A DNA stretch of 64,000 nucleotides from an uncultured Candidatus Melainabacteria bacterium (GCA_934757275.1 CAKVLN010000002.1:248001-312000); one strand, 5' to 3'. Positions 26,746 to 35,896 are shown, numbered from the stretch's first letter. Notes: generated by a model from the letters alone, not told the origin. A program made the numbers and translations.

Positions 26746-28521
26746 CTACCTATTCATCACGACCATTTCACAATTTTTACAATCAAAAATTAAAGGAAAG
26801 GTTTTGCCGTGTTCGTCTTCCAACACCAGTTTTTGCGGTGATTTACACATATTTAGCGCATATTTTATACAATGTTTTGTACGCATCAATTCTACTGGGT
26901 GGTTTGGAAGTTTCTCTTCCATTGCAGGTTCTAAAACTTTGCAACCACATTTTGAATAAAACTCTTTTGCCTCTTGATTATAAACATTTGCTCTATAATC
27001 TACTTCTTGCTTGTAAAATGTCGTAAAATTAAGCGACTTCTGTTCTTCTCGCTTATAACATTTCAAGCGTTCTTGCATAAGTAAATCAAAAGCTTGACGG
27101 CGGAGTTGGTTTATAAAGCTAACAGGCATGAAAGGTAGCTCTGAGGCGATTTTTATATCTTCGATATAAAAATCGCTCTCACCGGTTTTTGAAAACTGTT
27201 TAACGAAATTTTCCTTCATCTTTTCTGGATTGTTTGGCGTTTCACCTTCTAGTGGAAGTGTTATTGAAATATCATTTTCATCAATTAGGGTCAAAAGTTT
27301 TTTAGCATGCCCGTCCTCTGCTACCGACACCTTTACTCCAATTTGTCGTTTTACAGGTAGTTTGAGCAATTTTTCAAACTCGACGTCAAGGTTTCTAAAT
27401 ACCTCGTCACCAACTTTTAAATTAATTTTCTTATTTGGAAAAATTTGAATTTGTGAGTTTGATTTTTTTATAGCTTTATTGACCAAACCCCCTTCGCTAC
27501 CAGATACCAGCCCATCTTGCGCATTAATAGTTTTGTTCGTATCTATAATAAAACTGTCCTTTTTAATCTCTATAACTTTTCCCAAATATTCGCCTTTAGA
27601 CTTTGGTGAAACAAAATTGAAACAAGCTTTTCTTTTTTCTAAAAAGTAATCTGTAAAGCCTCTATTAAAGCTTTTTTCAGGATTTGGTATAAATGGGTAA
27701 ATAGATTTACCAGAGCTGATTTTTTCAGAGCATTTGTCCAACTCTTGTCTATAAAATGCCGTGACATTTTTTACATAATTTGCGTCTTTAAGTCGTCCTT
27801 CGATTTTGAAAGAAAATACACCAGCTTCTGCCATAGCTTTCAAATGTTTTGACGCATTAAAGTCTTTTAGACAAAGTGCATGGATATCTTTTGCTAAAAT
27901 TTTGCCATCAGAAGTTTTGACGGTGTATTTTTTTCTGCAAGGTTGAGCGCATTCACCTCTATTTGCCGAACGTCCGCCAATAAATTGGCTCAAATAGCAT
28001 TGACCACTATAAGAAACACATAAAGCACCGTGTACAAAAGCCTCGAGTTCGAAATTTGGGTTCGCCTTATGAATTTCTTTAATCTTAGGTAAAGAAAGTT
28101 CTCTTGCCAAAACAACTCTATCAACACCGATTTTATTGAAAAAGCTGACTTTTTCGACCTCTCGATTGTCGCATTGAGTACTCATGTGAATTGGTAAATT
28201 TAAGTCCAATTCCATTAAGCGTTTTAGGAGTCCCATATCTTGCACAATTATTGCGTCTACGCCGATTTTATCGAGGTTTTTAACAAGTTCAACAGCGTCG
28301 TTTAGCTCTGCGTCGCTTAAAATTGTATTTACTGTTATAAAAACCTTAGCCCAGAATTTATGCGCATAATTAACAACCTCTTGAATTTCCTCAAGAGAAT
28401 TTGGTGCATTTTTTCTTGCGCCAAAAGATGATGCGCCCATATAAATAGCGTCCGCACCGCAATTTATGGCTTCAATTGCGGTTAATTTGTCTTTTGCTGG
28501 TGCTAAAAGTTCTGTTTTCAT
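26746..28521 (-). CDS. rlhA: U32 peptidase-family protein, RlhA-like RNA hydroxylation enzyme
   Basis: A 591-residue U32 protein. The N-terminus LLAPAKDKLTAIEAINCGADAIYMG and the Cys cluster HGALCVSYSGQCYLSQFIGGRSANRGECAQPCR are diagnostic. Long family members with an extra C-terminal domain (DUF3656) include RlhA, which makes 5-hydroxycytidine at 23S rRNA C2501; the shorter TrhP acts on tRNA. The length here favours the RlhA group, though U32 assignments are often uncertain. Four conserved cysteines probably bind an Fe-S cluster. It is the last gene of the leftward run ffh-pth-TPR. Confidence 0.8.
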   Translation of the reverse strand: MKTELLAPAKDKLTAIEAINCGADAIYMGASSFGARKNAPNSLEEIQEVVNYAHKFWAKVFITVNTILSDAELNDAVELVKNLDKIGVDAIIVQDMGLLKRLMELDLNLPIHMSTQCDNREVEKVSFFNKIGVDRVVLARELSLPKIKEIHKANPNFELEAFVHGALCVSYSGQCYLSQFIGGRSANRGECAQPCRKKYTVKTSDGKILAKDIHALCLKDFNASKHLKAMAEAGVFSFKIEGRLKDANYVKNVTAFYRQELDKCSEKISSGKSIYPFIPNPEKSFNRGFTDYFLEKRKACFNFVSPKSKGEYLGKVIEIKKDSFIIDTNKTINAQDGLVSGSEGGLVNKAIKKSNSQIQIFPNKKINLKVGDEVFRNLDVEFEKLLKLPVKRQIGVKVSVAEDGHAKKLLTLIDENDISITLPLEGETPNNPEKMKENFVKQFSKTGESDFYIEDIKIASELPFMPVSFINQLRRQAFDLLMQERLKCYKREEQKSLNFTTFYKQEVDYRANVYNQEAKEFYSKCGCKVLEPAMEEKLPNHPVELMRTKHCIKYALNMCKSPQKLVLEDEHGKTFPLIFDCKNCEMVVMNR

Positions 28522-28533
28522 AAGTTTTAGGTC

Positions 28534-29817
28534 TTATACTCCCATTCTCTTTCCAAAAATCTTTTTAAAGAAAGAAGCTAAACCACCATTTTCAGAACCG
28601 TTTTTGTACTTTTCATAATTATCTGTAACAAATTGGTTTCTAGGGTCGATTTCTTTTAACCTTTCCATATATTCCATTGCGCCATAGTTATCGCCAATTG
28701 ATTCTCTAAATTCTGCTAATTTTTGCAAGGCATTTTTGTTATTTGCATCAACATCAACTAAGCGTTCATAAAATTCGCTCGCTTTTGTCTTATCGCCTTC
28801 TGTTTCCAAAAGTACAGCAATTGTTTCAATCAAATCAATATTTTTATCATCAAATCTGTAAGCCGTTAAATATTCATTCAAAGCAATATCTTTTTCGCCA
28901 CGTACAATATTGTATTTACCCCAGTTTACATGCTCGTTAAAAGAATCGCCTAGTTTTTCATAAATCAAAGCTCTCATTTGATAAATCAAAGGTGAATTAG
29001 GTTCAAGCTTTGCGTACTCATCAATTTCTTTGAAGGCATCTTCTGGCATATCTTTTTGGAAATAATATTGAGCCAAAAGAGCATGGTAAGTTTTGTCGTT
29101 TTTATAATTATCTTGAATATTTTTTAAGATTTCATAGCCTTCGTCATTTTTGCCCAAATCAAACAATGCTCTTGCCTTCGTTAAATCGTGTTTTGTAAGC
29201 TCTAATGCTTTTTCTGGTTGAGAATTTCTTATATAATAACCTGCCAAAATTTCTTCAAAATCTTTGAAACCACAATCCTTGCGACCACGTTCTAAAATCT
29301 GAATAGCAGAAATAATACCTTCTGTTTTTTCATAAAGTTCAGCCAACTTCAAATAAACGACAGGGTTCTTGTCATCATAATCCGAAATCTTCAAATATTC
29401 ATCAATTGCCTCGGTCATTTTTCCTTGACCTTCACAAAGTCCTGCATACAAATATCTTGCAGGCAAAGCTTCCTGTGGGTCTTTTGCGTGGTCAATTGCT
29501 TTCTTATAATCGTTTCTGGCATGGCTCATTTGTTGTTGAAGAGCATGCAAATTTCCTCTTAGCAAATAGTACTTGAATCTATCTTCATCGCAGAAAATAT
29601 CAATAAGCTTTTCGTGAGCCAAAATATTAGCAGGGTCAGCCTCTAAAATTTTGCCATAGTAAATTTTTGCATCATCATTTTTATTCAAAATCAAAGCAAC
29701 ATGTGCAAGTTTTGTCAACAGCTCCACGTTATTTTGTTTATGCGCAAGTTGTTTTTTATACTCTGCATAAGCTTCTTCATATTTTTCATCTTGTTCAAGT
29801 TGTTCTGCTAAATTCAT
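28534..29817 (-). CDS. tetratricopeptide repeat protein
   Basis: A 427-residue protein made almost wholly of TPR-type helix pairs; clear units include EDEKYEEAYAEYKKQL-like, AKIYYGKILEADPANILAHEKL, VYLKLAELYEKTEG and ALQKLAEFRESIGDNYGAM. The last 25 residues are basic with a hydrophobic patch (LASFFKKIFGKRMGV) that could associate with membrane. No signal peptide. A scaffold role in the cytoplasm is likely; the partner is unknown. It lies 9 bp after pth and 12 bp before the U32 gene, in one operon. Confidence 0.85.
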   Translation of the reverse strand: MNLAEQLEQDEKYEEAYAEYKKQLAHKQNNVELLTKLAHVALILNKNDDAKIYYGKILEADPANILAHEKLIDIFCDEDRFKYYLLRGNLHALQQQMSHARNDYKKAIDHAKDPQEALPARYLYAGLCEGQGKMTEAIDEYLKISDYDDKNPVVYLKLAELYEKTEGIISAIQILERGRKDCGFKDFEEILAGYYIRNSQPEKALELTKHDLTKARALFDLGKNDEGYEILKNIQDNYKNDKTYHALLAQYYFQKDMPEDAFKEIDEYAKLEPNSPLIYQMRALIYEKLGDSFNEHVNWGKYNIVRGEKDIALNEYLTAYRFDDKNIDLIETIAVLLETEGDKTKASEFYERLVDVDANNKNALQKLAEFRESIGDNYGAMEYMERLKEIDPRNQFVTDNYEKYKNGSENGGLASFFKKIFGKRMGV

Positions 29818-29826
29818 ATTCTTCTC

Positions 29827-30384
29827 CTAATTAAATTTATTTTGAGCAACAGCCATGCCATCTTTAAAATAGCATGAAATGCCATCTTTTGCTTTTGCAA
29901 TTGCGCCCTTCAAGGTTTCTAATTCCTCTTTTGAGAAATTCTGCAGTACAAAAACCTCAGAAGGAAGATTTGGTTGAGGTCCAATTCCGATTTTTAGTCT
30001 TGCAATATTTTTTGTACCCAAATGTTGTATAACGGATTTGATGCCATTATGACCGCCATCAGAGCCATTTGGACGAAATCTTATTTTGCCGATTTCTAGT
30101 GATAAATCATCATACACAATCAAAACGTCCTCAATCGGTATTTTATAATAATCCATGACCGCACGCACTGCCTCACCAGACAAGTTCATAAAGGTAGTTG
30201 GTTTTATTAATAGAAAGTCCTCATGCCCGTTTCTCAAATTTGTCATAAGACACTTTAGGCGAGAATTATCTCTAAAATTCAACCCCTCATTTAATGCAAT
30301 ACTATCAATAAGCATAAACCCTGCGTTATGCCTTGTAAAAACGTATTTGTCGCCTATATTTCCTAAACCTACAATTAATTTCAT
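29827..30384 (-). CDS. pth: peptidyl-tRNA hydrolase
   Basis: Pth releases peptides from prematurely dropped peptidyl-tRNA. The active-site N-terminus GLGNIGDKYVFTRHNAGF gives Asn9 and catalytic His19, and the LLIKPTTFMNLSGEAV and VYDDLSLEIGKIR motifs follow, with GSDGGHNGIKS. Length 185 is standard. It starts 2 bp after the stop of a tagged hypothetical gene and continues into the TPR and U32 genes. Confidence 0.96.
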   Translation of the reverse strand: MKLIVGLGNIGDKYVFTRHNAGFMLIDSIALNEGLNFRDNSRLKCLMTNLRNGHEDFLLIKPTTFMNLSGEAVRAVMDYYKIPIEDVLIVYDDLSLEIGKIRFRPNGSDGGHNGIKSVIQHLGTKNIARLKIGIGPQPNLPSEVFVLQNFSKEELETLKGAIAKAKDGISCYFKDGMAVAQNKFN

Positions 30385-30386
30385 CT

Positions 30387-30950
30387 CTAAGCCCTAAAAT
30401 CTTTCAAGAAATGTTCTTCTTTCGTATCCTTTTCTCCATAAATCTTGTGATTGCAAGGAGTGTTTGGAGTTACAATATCACGCAATACTTTTAGCAAAGC
30501 ATCTGTTAAAGAATCCTGTTCAGTAGCATCGGTATCTTCAGTTATATAACGCCCAGCAAAATCTTCATGGTTACTATCATAATATTTATCAAAAACAAAA
30601 ATTCTAGAATTAATAGCCTCTTGATTGTCTATTTTATCAGCAGGTTTTTGAAGAGAAAAAGTATATGTGTCTGTAACCAACTTTCCAGAAGGAATGTCTG
30701 AACAGTATCTATATGACCTTTCAGCGGTTAATGCCAAAACATTCTTATCAAAATTTGAAGTTAGCTTTCTTAACAAGTCTGCTAATTTATCTTGTTTGTT
30801 TTCCTGAATACATTTTTGAGTAAATTCACCCCAAAAATCTCTTTCAGTTAAACCATATTTGCAATATGTGCTAGGTAATTTTGATTTAAAATTTGTACTA
30901 TTTGTTGAGTTGTTTTGAATTGAGTTATTTTGTACTGCTGAAATTCTCAT
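30387..30950 (-). CDS. tagged hypothetical protein, paralogue of its upstream neighbour
   Basis: A 187-residue unknown protein. I start it at the ATG at 30950, because the GGAG site for it overlaps an upstream in-frame ATG; this gives MRISAVQNN, an Asn/Ser linker and NFKSKLP, the window's N-terminal signature. It shares with the next upstream protein the NFKSKLP box, a K-Y segment, W-x-EF-x-x-x-C-x-QE, and a later NPKNI/NSRIFV-type core, so the two arose by duplication. There is no membrane segment. It sits between that paralogue and pth. Confidence 0.6.
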   Translation of the reverse strand: MRISAVQNNSIQNNSTNSTNFKSKLPSTYCKYGLTERDFWGEFTQKCIQENKQDKLADLLRKLTSNFDKNVLALTAERSYRYCSDIPSGKLVTDTYTFSLQKPADKIDNQEAINSRIFVFDKYYDSNHEDFAGRYITEDTDATEQDSLTDALLKVLRDIVTPNTPCNHKIYGEKDTKEEHFLKDFRA

Positions 30951-30962
30951 ATTTATCTCCAT

Positions 30963-31472
30963 TTATATTCTATATTCGCTTATAAGTAGTGCGCTCGCTT
31001 TTTGTTTGTCACCAAAAATAGCCTTATTAGCTGGCATGATTGGGTCAATTATATTCTCTAATGCTCTTAGAATAACTGTCGCCAAAGAGTCTGATTGAAG
31101 AAAACTAACTTCATCGTTAACCTCTTTTTTGTCACCAAACTGTTTCACCACGATATTTTTAGGATTAATTGCCTTCTCCATATAAATATCTTTAGTCTTT
31201 GATTCTGGGTGCAAAGAAAAAGTGTACTCATTTATGTTTTTATCGGCGGTCTTACTATGAGTTAGCACCAATAAATTCTCATCAGAATTTGATTTTAATT
31301 TGTCTAATGCATTTTTCAAACGACTTCCCTTGCCTTCTTGAAAACACTGTTCGGCAAACTCATTCCAATAATCGCTATAACCCTTTGTATACTTATAATT
31401 CATAGCAGGGAGTTTTGATTTAAAATTTGTATTTTGTTGATAATTTCGACTTGTGATTGGCGATACTTTCAC
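30963..31472 (-). CDS. tagged hypothetical protein, paralogue of its downstream neighbour
   Basis: A 169-residue unknown protein. I choose a GTG start at 31472 because AAGGAG lies 9 bp upstream and this start gives MKVSPITSRNYQQNT then NFKSKLP, matching the signature; a longer frame begins 30 bases upstream without a ribosome site. Similar to the next gene down: DYWNEFAEQCFQE matches DFWGEFTQKCIQE. It lies just downstream of ffh in a leftward run, separated by two short hairpins at about 31508-31550. Function unknown. Confidence 0.6.
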   Translation of the reverse strand: MKVSPITSRNYQQNTNFKSKLPAMNYKYTKGYSDYWNEFAEQCFQEGKGSRLKNALDKLKSNSDENLLVLTHSKTADKNINEYTFSLHPESKTKDIYMEKAINPKNIVVKQFGDKKEVNDEVSFLQSDSLATVILRALENIIDPIMPANKAIFGDKQKASALLISEYRI

Positions 31473-31558
31473 TGTTTGATACTCCTTGAGGAAATTCCTC
31501 ACCCTAATTCTCTTCTACTTGAAGAGAGAATAACCAACGCTCGCTGGTTACATATAAT

Positions 31559-32950
31559 CTATTTGAATCTTCTCATATTTTTCATCATTTGATGTGCGCT
31601 TAGTTTTGCGCCAGCCATGCCCATTTTTCCCATCATTGAGCCCATGTTCTTTTTAACATCAGAAAAACCTTTCATCATTTTTCGCATTTGCTCAAACTGA
31701 TTGATAAAAACATTTACGTCATGAAGTGGCAAACCAGAACCCTCTGCAATTCTTTTTTTGCGAGAAGAGTTCATTAATTCTGGGTGTTCACGCTCTTCTG
31801 GCGTCATACTTTGAATAAATACTTCTATTTTCTTAAACTGTTTTTCACTTTCGTGAGAAAGTTTTTGTCTATCATCTTTTGAAATCTTTAAGCCAGGAAT
31901 CATGCCCAAAAGTTGATCCATTGAACCGAACATTTTCATTTGTGATTGCATTTTTAAGAAATCATTGAAAGAAAATTCAGCCTTCGCCATTTTCTTTTCC
32001 ATTTCCTTGGCAGTTTTTTCGTCAAAAACCTCTTGCGCACGTTCTACCAAAGAAACGATATCACCCATGCCCAAAATTCTTGTTGCCATTCTCTCTGGGT
32101 AAAAATCTTCTAGTGCGTTTAATTTTTCACCAGTACCTGTTAATTTGATAGGCTTATGTGTGCAGTAAACCACGCTCAATGCAGCACCACCACGAGAGTC
32201 CCCATCTAATTTTGTAAGCACCAAACCTGTTATACTAAGTTGCGCATCAAAGTTTTCTGCAACATTAACCGCCTCTTGACCAGTCATAGAATCAATTACA
32301 AGCAATTTTTCTGCGGGGTGAAATACTCTATCAATCAAGAGCAATTCTGCCATCATATCGGTATCAACTTGCAAACGTCCTGCAGTATCTAGAATTAAGG
32401 TATTGAAACCTTTTTCCTTAGAATAATTAATCGCATTTTGGATAATTGATTGAACATCTTTTGACTCATCTTCTGAATAAACTTCAACTTCAATTTGTTC
32501 GCCCAAAGCTTTTAACTGAGTTATTGCAGCAGGTCTATAAACGTCGCACGCTACCAACAAAGGATTACGACCTTCTTTTTTAAGTTTTACTGCTAATTTT
32601 GCAGAAGAAGTCGTTTTACCGCAACCTTGTAAACCTAACATCATAATCAAATTTGGGTGTCCAGAAAAATCAAGCGGTTTAACTTCTTTACCTAAAAGCT
32701 CGATTAATTCGTCATGAACAATTTTTACAAGTTGTTGTGAAGGATTAACGCCAGTCAAAACATTTTCGCCTTCTGCTCTATCTTTGATATTAGAAATAAA
32801 AGCTTTTACAACTCTCAAGTTAACATCGGCTTCTAACAAAGCACGACGAATTTCACGCAAAGCCTCTTGCATATTTTCTTGTGTTAACTCTTTTTGCCCA
32901 GCAGTTTTTGCAATAATGTCCTGCAATTTATCAGATAACGAATCAAACAT
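31559..32950 (-). CDS. ffh: signal recognition particle protein Ffh
   Basis: Ffh binds signal peptides and 4.5S RNA and targets membrane proteins co-translationally. The N domain (about 1-95), the G domain with G1 GLQGCGKTT (about 108-116), DTAGR and TKLDGDSRGG, and the Met-rich M domain (about 310-463, with MQSQMKMFGSMDQLLGMIPG) are all present. Length 463 is normal. In G1 a Cys replaces the usual Ser or Ala after QG. It is probably the first gene of the leftward run to the U32 enzyme. Confidence 0.96.
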   Translation of the reverse strand: MFDSLSDKLQDIIAKTAGQKELTQENMQEALREIRRALLEADVNLRVVKAFISNIKDRAEGENVLTGVNPSQQLVKIVHDELIELLGKEVKPLDFSGHPNLIMMLGLQGCGKTTSSAKLAVKLKKEGRNPLLVACDVYRPAAITQLKALGEQIEVEVYSEDESKDVQSIIQNAINYSKEKGFNTLILDTAGRLQVDTDMMAELLLIDRVFHPAEKLLVIDSMTGQEAVNVAENFDAQLSITGLVLTKLDGDSRGGAALSVVYCTHKPIKLTGTGEKLNALEDFYPERMATRILGMGDIVSLVERAQEVFDEKTAKEMEKKMAKAEFSFNDFLKMQSQMKMFGSMDQLLGMIPGLKISKDDRQKLSHESEKQFKKIEVFIQSMTPEEREHPELMNSSRKKRIAEGSGLPLHDVNVFINQFEQMRKMMKGFSDVKKNMGSMMGKMGMAGAKLSAHQMMKNMRRFK

Positions 32951-33246
32951 TTGTGATATATCCTTAATTAACGATTTTACTACTTGAATTGTATCACAAA
33001 CAAGAAGATTAATTAAAAAGGTATCACTTCATTAAAGCAAAGCCAGCAACTACCGCCATAGGGAAGGCACAAGCATTGGCAAAACCTTGTTGAACCTTAC
33101 AGAAGCGGGTGGATTTTAGTATTAAATAGTTTAATGCAAAGCTAATACCCTTCCCAACCTTCCCTAACTAGGGAAGGAGCACGACCGCAGTCGTTTTAGA
33201 ACTTAGTGAAAGTTTCAAATATAAGTGGGTTATTAAAAATCAAAAA
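32951..33246. other. 296-bp gene-free region with repeat fragments
   Basis: No convincing ORF. It contains a CCTTCCCTAACTAGGGAAGG palindrome (about 33156-33176) and a degenerate GCGGGTGG…TATTAAAT stretch (about 33106-33128), both related to repeat pieces at 55877-55940 and 4905-4923. It is more GC-rich than neighbouring intergenic DNA. Confidence 0.45.
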
Positions 33247-34710
33247 TTATGAGAAGATACTGAAATTAGTTTCAATGTTCTTATCTTTTACAGATTCAAT
33301 ACCCTTAATCATTTCATTAATCGCAGATTGTTCTGTTTCTAGATTTTGCATTCTTTGGTCAATTCTTGATTCTTTTTCACTAATAACACTCTTTTCATAT
33401 TCATATTGAACTTGAGCTTCTTGTTGAACGCTAGAATCATTTACTGAAAAAATGTTGTCAAAATTTGAAGCGGTACAACTATCATATTCGTAAATAGTGT
33501 TTCCGTCTTCATCTTCATCACCAGCCTTCATCGTAGTGATAAAGTATTGGTTGTTTTGCAACATTTGGTTTAAGTAGTTATTATCTTCAACGCTAGAGTT
33601 AACTTCATAACCGTTTGTTGCCATTGCCGTGAACAATTGATCATAAAACTTAATTTCACTCTCTTGTGTAGCAGTCAATGACTGGTTATCAATATTTACG
33701 TTACTTTTGTAAGTTTCTTTTGCGTCGCTTAATTCTTTAGCTTTAGCGTCATATTCCGCTTTCCAATTTTTCCAAGTATCACTTTGCGTATCTCTTGTTG
33801 GGTACAAAGTGCTACCTGTTGTGTTGCTTGTTTTCGAAGAACCACCTGCTCGACAATAAGAACTCATAATTTCACCCATCATAGTAGCGACATTTACTTT
33901 GTAATTGTCACCGTCTTTTGTGAAAGCAGAACCACTATTTTTAAGTGCATCTGAACTAGAATTAAACAATGATGTATAATCTTTAAAAGTATTACAAGCT
34001 TCTTTGAAAGCTTTTGCATCATCGTCTGAGAGGTATCTGCTCAAATTGTTTGTCAAATTGTCTAACAAAGCATTTAAGTTAGAACTTGCTGCATCAGAAT
34101 TGCCAAGGGTAACAGTTCCGTTTTGAGTTTTTAATTTACTCAAATTATAACTACTTGTTCCTATAGTAATATCACCAGCTAAAGCTAAGAAATCACTCAA
34201 ATTTTTATTTGATACAGGTTCTTTTGCTTCAATTTTATCCAATTCTGCTTGCAAGTTATTAACAGTTTCAGCAGAGCTATTAACTGCTTCGCTTGTGCTT
34301 ACAGCATTGCTTAATTTTTCTTTAGAAAGTCCTGTCAAACCAGATAAGATTTCCAATCTTGTATCGCCTTCGTATTTACCGCCGTTTGCGCTTAACATAT
34401 CAGCGTATTCTTCGTACTTGCTATCCACAACAACTTGACCGCCTTCATTTGTCAATAAATAAGGAGTATTGTTGTTATAAGTATTTGGACGCATTAAATT
34501 TGAATAACTCAAATCAACATAAGTTATACCAGAATTGTTTGACCATTTTAAAGTTTTTGTACTCAAAGCGTCTTGATATTGCTTTGAAACCCTCTTCATA
34601 TCCCTAGAAAGTGAAGTTTTTTGCAAAGACAAATCTTCAAGCGTCCTGCCGATTGTATTTTTTCGGCTGGTTAGCTGCAATAATCTAACTTGTGATGCTG
34701 CCATTCCCAT
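33247..34710 (-). CDS. GMAASQ-type coiled-coil protein under sigma-28 control, possible exported filament-associated protein
   Basis: A 487-residue, mostly helical protein of unknown family. I take the ATG at 34710 (MGMAASQVRLLQLT). A longer frame would begin at 34764, but its ATG lies inside the -10 region of a sigma-28 promoter (34755-34781), so it cannot be on that transcript. AAAGGA lies 13 bp upstream of the chosen start. The GMAASQ-x-RLL-x-LT-x-RK start followed by long coiled coils recalls hook-associated proteins. No Sec signal, and Cys is nearly absent (one CRAGGSSK and one SCTASN). The control and absence of a signal suggest flagellar-type export; this is inference. Confidence 0.6.
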   Translation of the reverse strand: MGMAASQVRLLQLTSRKNTIGRTLEDLSLQKTSLSRDMKRVSKQYQDALSTKTLKWSNNSGITYVDLSYSNLMRPNTYNNNTPYLLTNEGGQVVVDSKYEEYADMLSANGGKYEGDTRLEILSGLTGLSKEKLSNAVSTSEAVNSSAETVNNLQAELDKIEAKEPVSNKNLSDFLALAGDITIGTSSYNLSKLKTQNGTVTLGNSDAASSNLNALLDNLTNNLSRYLSDDDAKAFKEACNTFKDYTSLFNSSSDALKNSGSAFTKDGDNYKVNVATMMGEIMSSYCRAGGSSKTSNTTGSTLYPTRDTQSDTWKNWKAEYDAKAKELSDAKETYKSNVNIDNQSLTATQESEIKFYDQLFTAMATNGYEVNSSVEDNNYLNQMLQNNQYFITTMKAGDEDEDGNTIYEYDSCTASNFDNIFSVNDSSVQQEAQVQYEYEKSVISEKESRIDQRMQNLETEQSAINEMIKGIESVKDKNIETNFSIFS

Positions 34711-34754
34711 GATTTGTCCGCTTTCCTTTATATTTTTCCCTTGTTTTATTATAT

Positions 34755-34805
34755 CTATCGGCATAATTCTGAAAAACTTTAGAGATGTGAGAAAAATTGT
34801 TACAA
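34755..34805 (-). promoter_or_regulatory. sigma-28 promoter with upstream TTGTAACA box, GMAASQ gene
   Basis: On the minus strand: TTGTAACA, 16 bp, TAAAGTTT (34774-34781), 11 bp, GCCGATAG (34755-34762). This is the sigma-28 consensus with exact 11-bp spacing. The upstream box spacing is identical in the two sister promoters at 36538 and 54368. Confidence 0.85.
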
Positions 34806-34823
34806 TTCGTTACATGTTTTTTG

Positions 34824-35095
34824 AAGTGAATAAGGCAACAGGTGAAAGAGTGAATAAGTTCATTTTAAATTTTGTTTATTATTATGCATTCAATGGGTGT
34901 AGTCATAGAAGGGAATAAGGTAATAAGGTAATAGGGGAATAAGGCAATAAGTGGTTATAAATACTTTTGTTAAAAGCATTAAACAGTTTTTGTCAAGCAA
35001 TGCTTGACCTACTTTTTGATAAAACATAGGCAATATAAAAAAAATATTTAATACGAACTTATTCACCTATTGCCCTATTCACTTTTTTATCCATC
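34824..35095. repeat. MITE-like element with inverted ends
   Basis: The left arm AAGTGAATAAGGCAACAGGT recurs inverted at 35050-35090 (TTCACCTATTGCCCTATTCACTT region), about 30-35 bp with a few mismatches. The interior holds GGTAATAAG-type direct repeats and CAAGCAATGCTTGACC. Part of the right arm, AATACGAACTTATTCAC, recurs at 41124. No transposase is encoded. Confidence 0.5.
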
Positions 35096-35149
35096 TTTCC
35101 TCCACGTTACAAATGTAAACTTTTGTAACAAAAAAATCCCTTTGTGAAA

Positions 35150-35178
35150 TTGAGTATTTTTTAAATACTTTTTATATA
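35150..35178 (+). promoter_or_regulatory. candidate promoter of the 148-residue coiled-coil gene
   Basis: TTGAGT (35150-35155), 17 bp, TATATA (35173-35178), inside a TTTATATATG box seen upstream of other accessory genes. A TTACAAATGTAAAC dyad lies at 35107-35120 and TTGTAACA at 35123-35130. Confidence 0.45.
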
Positions 35179-35207
35179 TGTAAGATTTAAAAGTAAGGTG
35201 AACTAAG

Positions 35208-35654
35208 ATGGCAATCGCAAATTTACACGAAACATTGATGAGCTACAAGTTAAGACGCAACGCTCTTAACCTTGAAATCACTCAATTACAAAACCAAAAA
35301 TCTCTTGCTACTTATTCACAAGCAGACGCTCAATCATTAAAAAATGCACAAGATAGAGCAAACAGAGCTTACTTTAAAGATATTTTCGAAGCTGACCAAG
35401 CTGAAGGCGGCGCACATTTATATGACGATTACAAAGATTATACCCAAATACCTGATTTTGAAGATGAAGTAAATAAAATCACTGCACAATTCCAAGATCA
35501 ATTAGCTGAATTAACAGCGTGGGAAACTCAAATCGATTCTCAAATCACAACTGATAGTGCAGAATTAGAAGAAGTCAATGCTTATATGGAATCATTGAAG
35601 TCAATGCTTTCAAGCAATATTCAAGAAGACTTCAACTATGGATTGAATGGCTAA
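35208..35654 (+). CDS. small coiled-coil protein, probable partner of the GMAASQ protein
   Basis: A 148-residue acidic, nearly all-helical protein (MAIANLHETLMSYKLRRNAL… LEITQLQNQKSLA). No signal peptide, no cysteine. Heptad-like patterning runs through most of it, with a loop near residues 65-85 (EGGAHLYDDYKD). Its N-terminal SYKLRRNALNLEI has the same aliphatic-basic rhythm as the GMAASQ protein, encoded divergently across the same intergenic region. Together they could form a chaperone/substrate or filament pair, but this is inference. A terminator follows. Confidence 0.65.
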   Translation: MAIANLHETLMSYKLRRNALNLEITQLQNQKSLATYSQADAQSLKNAQDRANRAYFKDIFEADQAEGGAHLYDDYKDYTQIPDFEDEVNKITAQFQDQLAELTAWETQIDSQITTDSAELEEVNAYMESLKSMLSSNIQEDFNYGLNG

Positions 35655-35659
35655 TAAAA

Positions 35660-35697
35660 AAATCTTGTTTCCAAAATGGAACAAGATTTTTTTTGTT
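35660..35697 (+). terminator. terminator after the 148-residue gene
   Basis: AATCTTGTTTCC pairs with GGAACAAGATT (one bulged T) around AAAAT, followed by T8. Confidence 0.85.
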
Positions 35698-35713
35698 TTT
35701 TGATATTTTTTAT

Positions 35714-35760
35714 GTACTTTTCTTTCTCTTTTGTTGCGAGGTAAAGAGAAAGAAAAGTAC
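35714..35760. repeat. 18-bp perfect inverted repeat
   Basis: GTACTTTTCTTTCTCTTT (35714-35731) and its exact complement AAAGAGAAAGAAAAGTAC (35743-35760) around an 11-bp loop. It has the shape of a small transposable-element end pair or a strong hairpin; no gene overlaps. Confidence 0.75.
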
Positions 35761-35896
35761 CAAAAGAAAGAGAAAGCACGCCATTGTTTTCTACGCTCTT
35801 ACGAGCGTTTGTTTAAATGGCTGAACTCACATGCAAAGCCTGCACTTTTGCGTTCGCTATCGTGGCTAAACGCCACACGCTCACGGCGTGAAACAC

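Larger units (their letters stand above)
34711..35207. other. roughly 500-bp intergenic region with sigma-28 promoter and repeat-derived DNA
   Basis: It contains the leftward sigma-28 promoter, a MITE-like inverted element (34824-35095) with internal GGTAATAAG-type direct repeats (about 34916-34962), and a rightward promoter region before the 148-residue gene. No protein-coding gene is supported. Confidence 0.6.

Noticed and set aside
34711..34764. Longer start of the GMAASQ protein
   Set aside because: Its ATG lies inside the -10 region of the sigma-28 promoter, so it would not be on that transcript.
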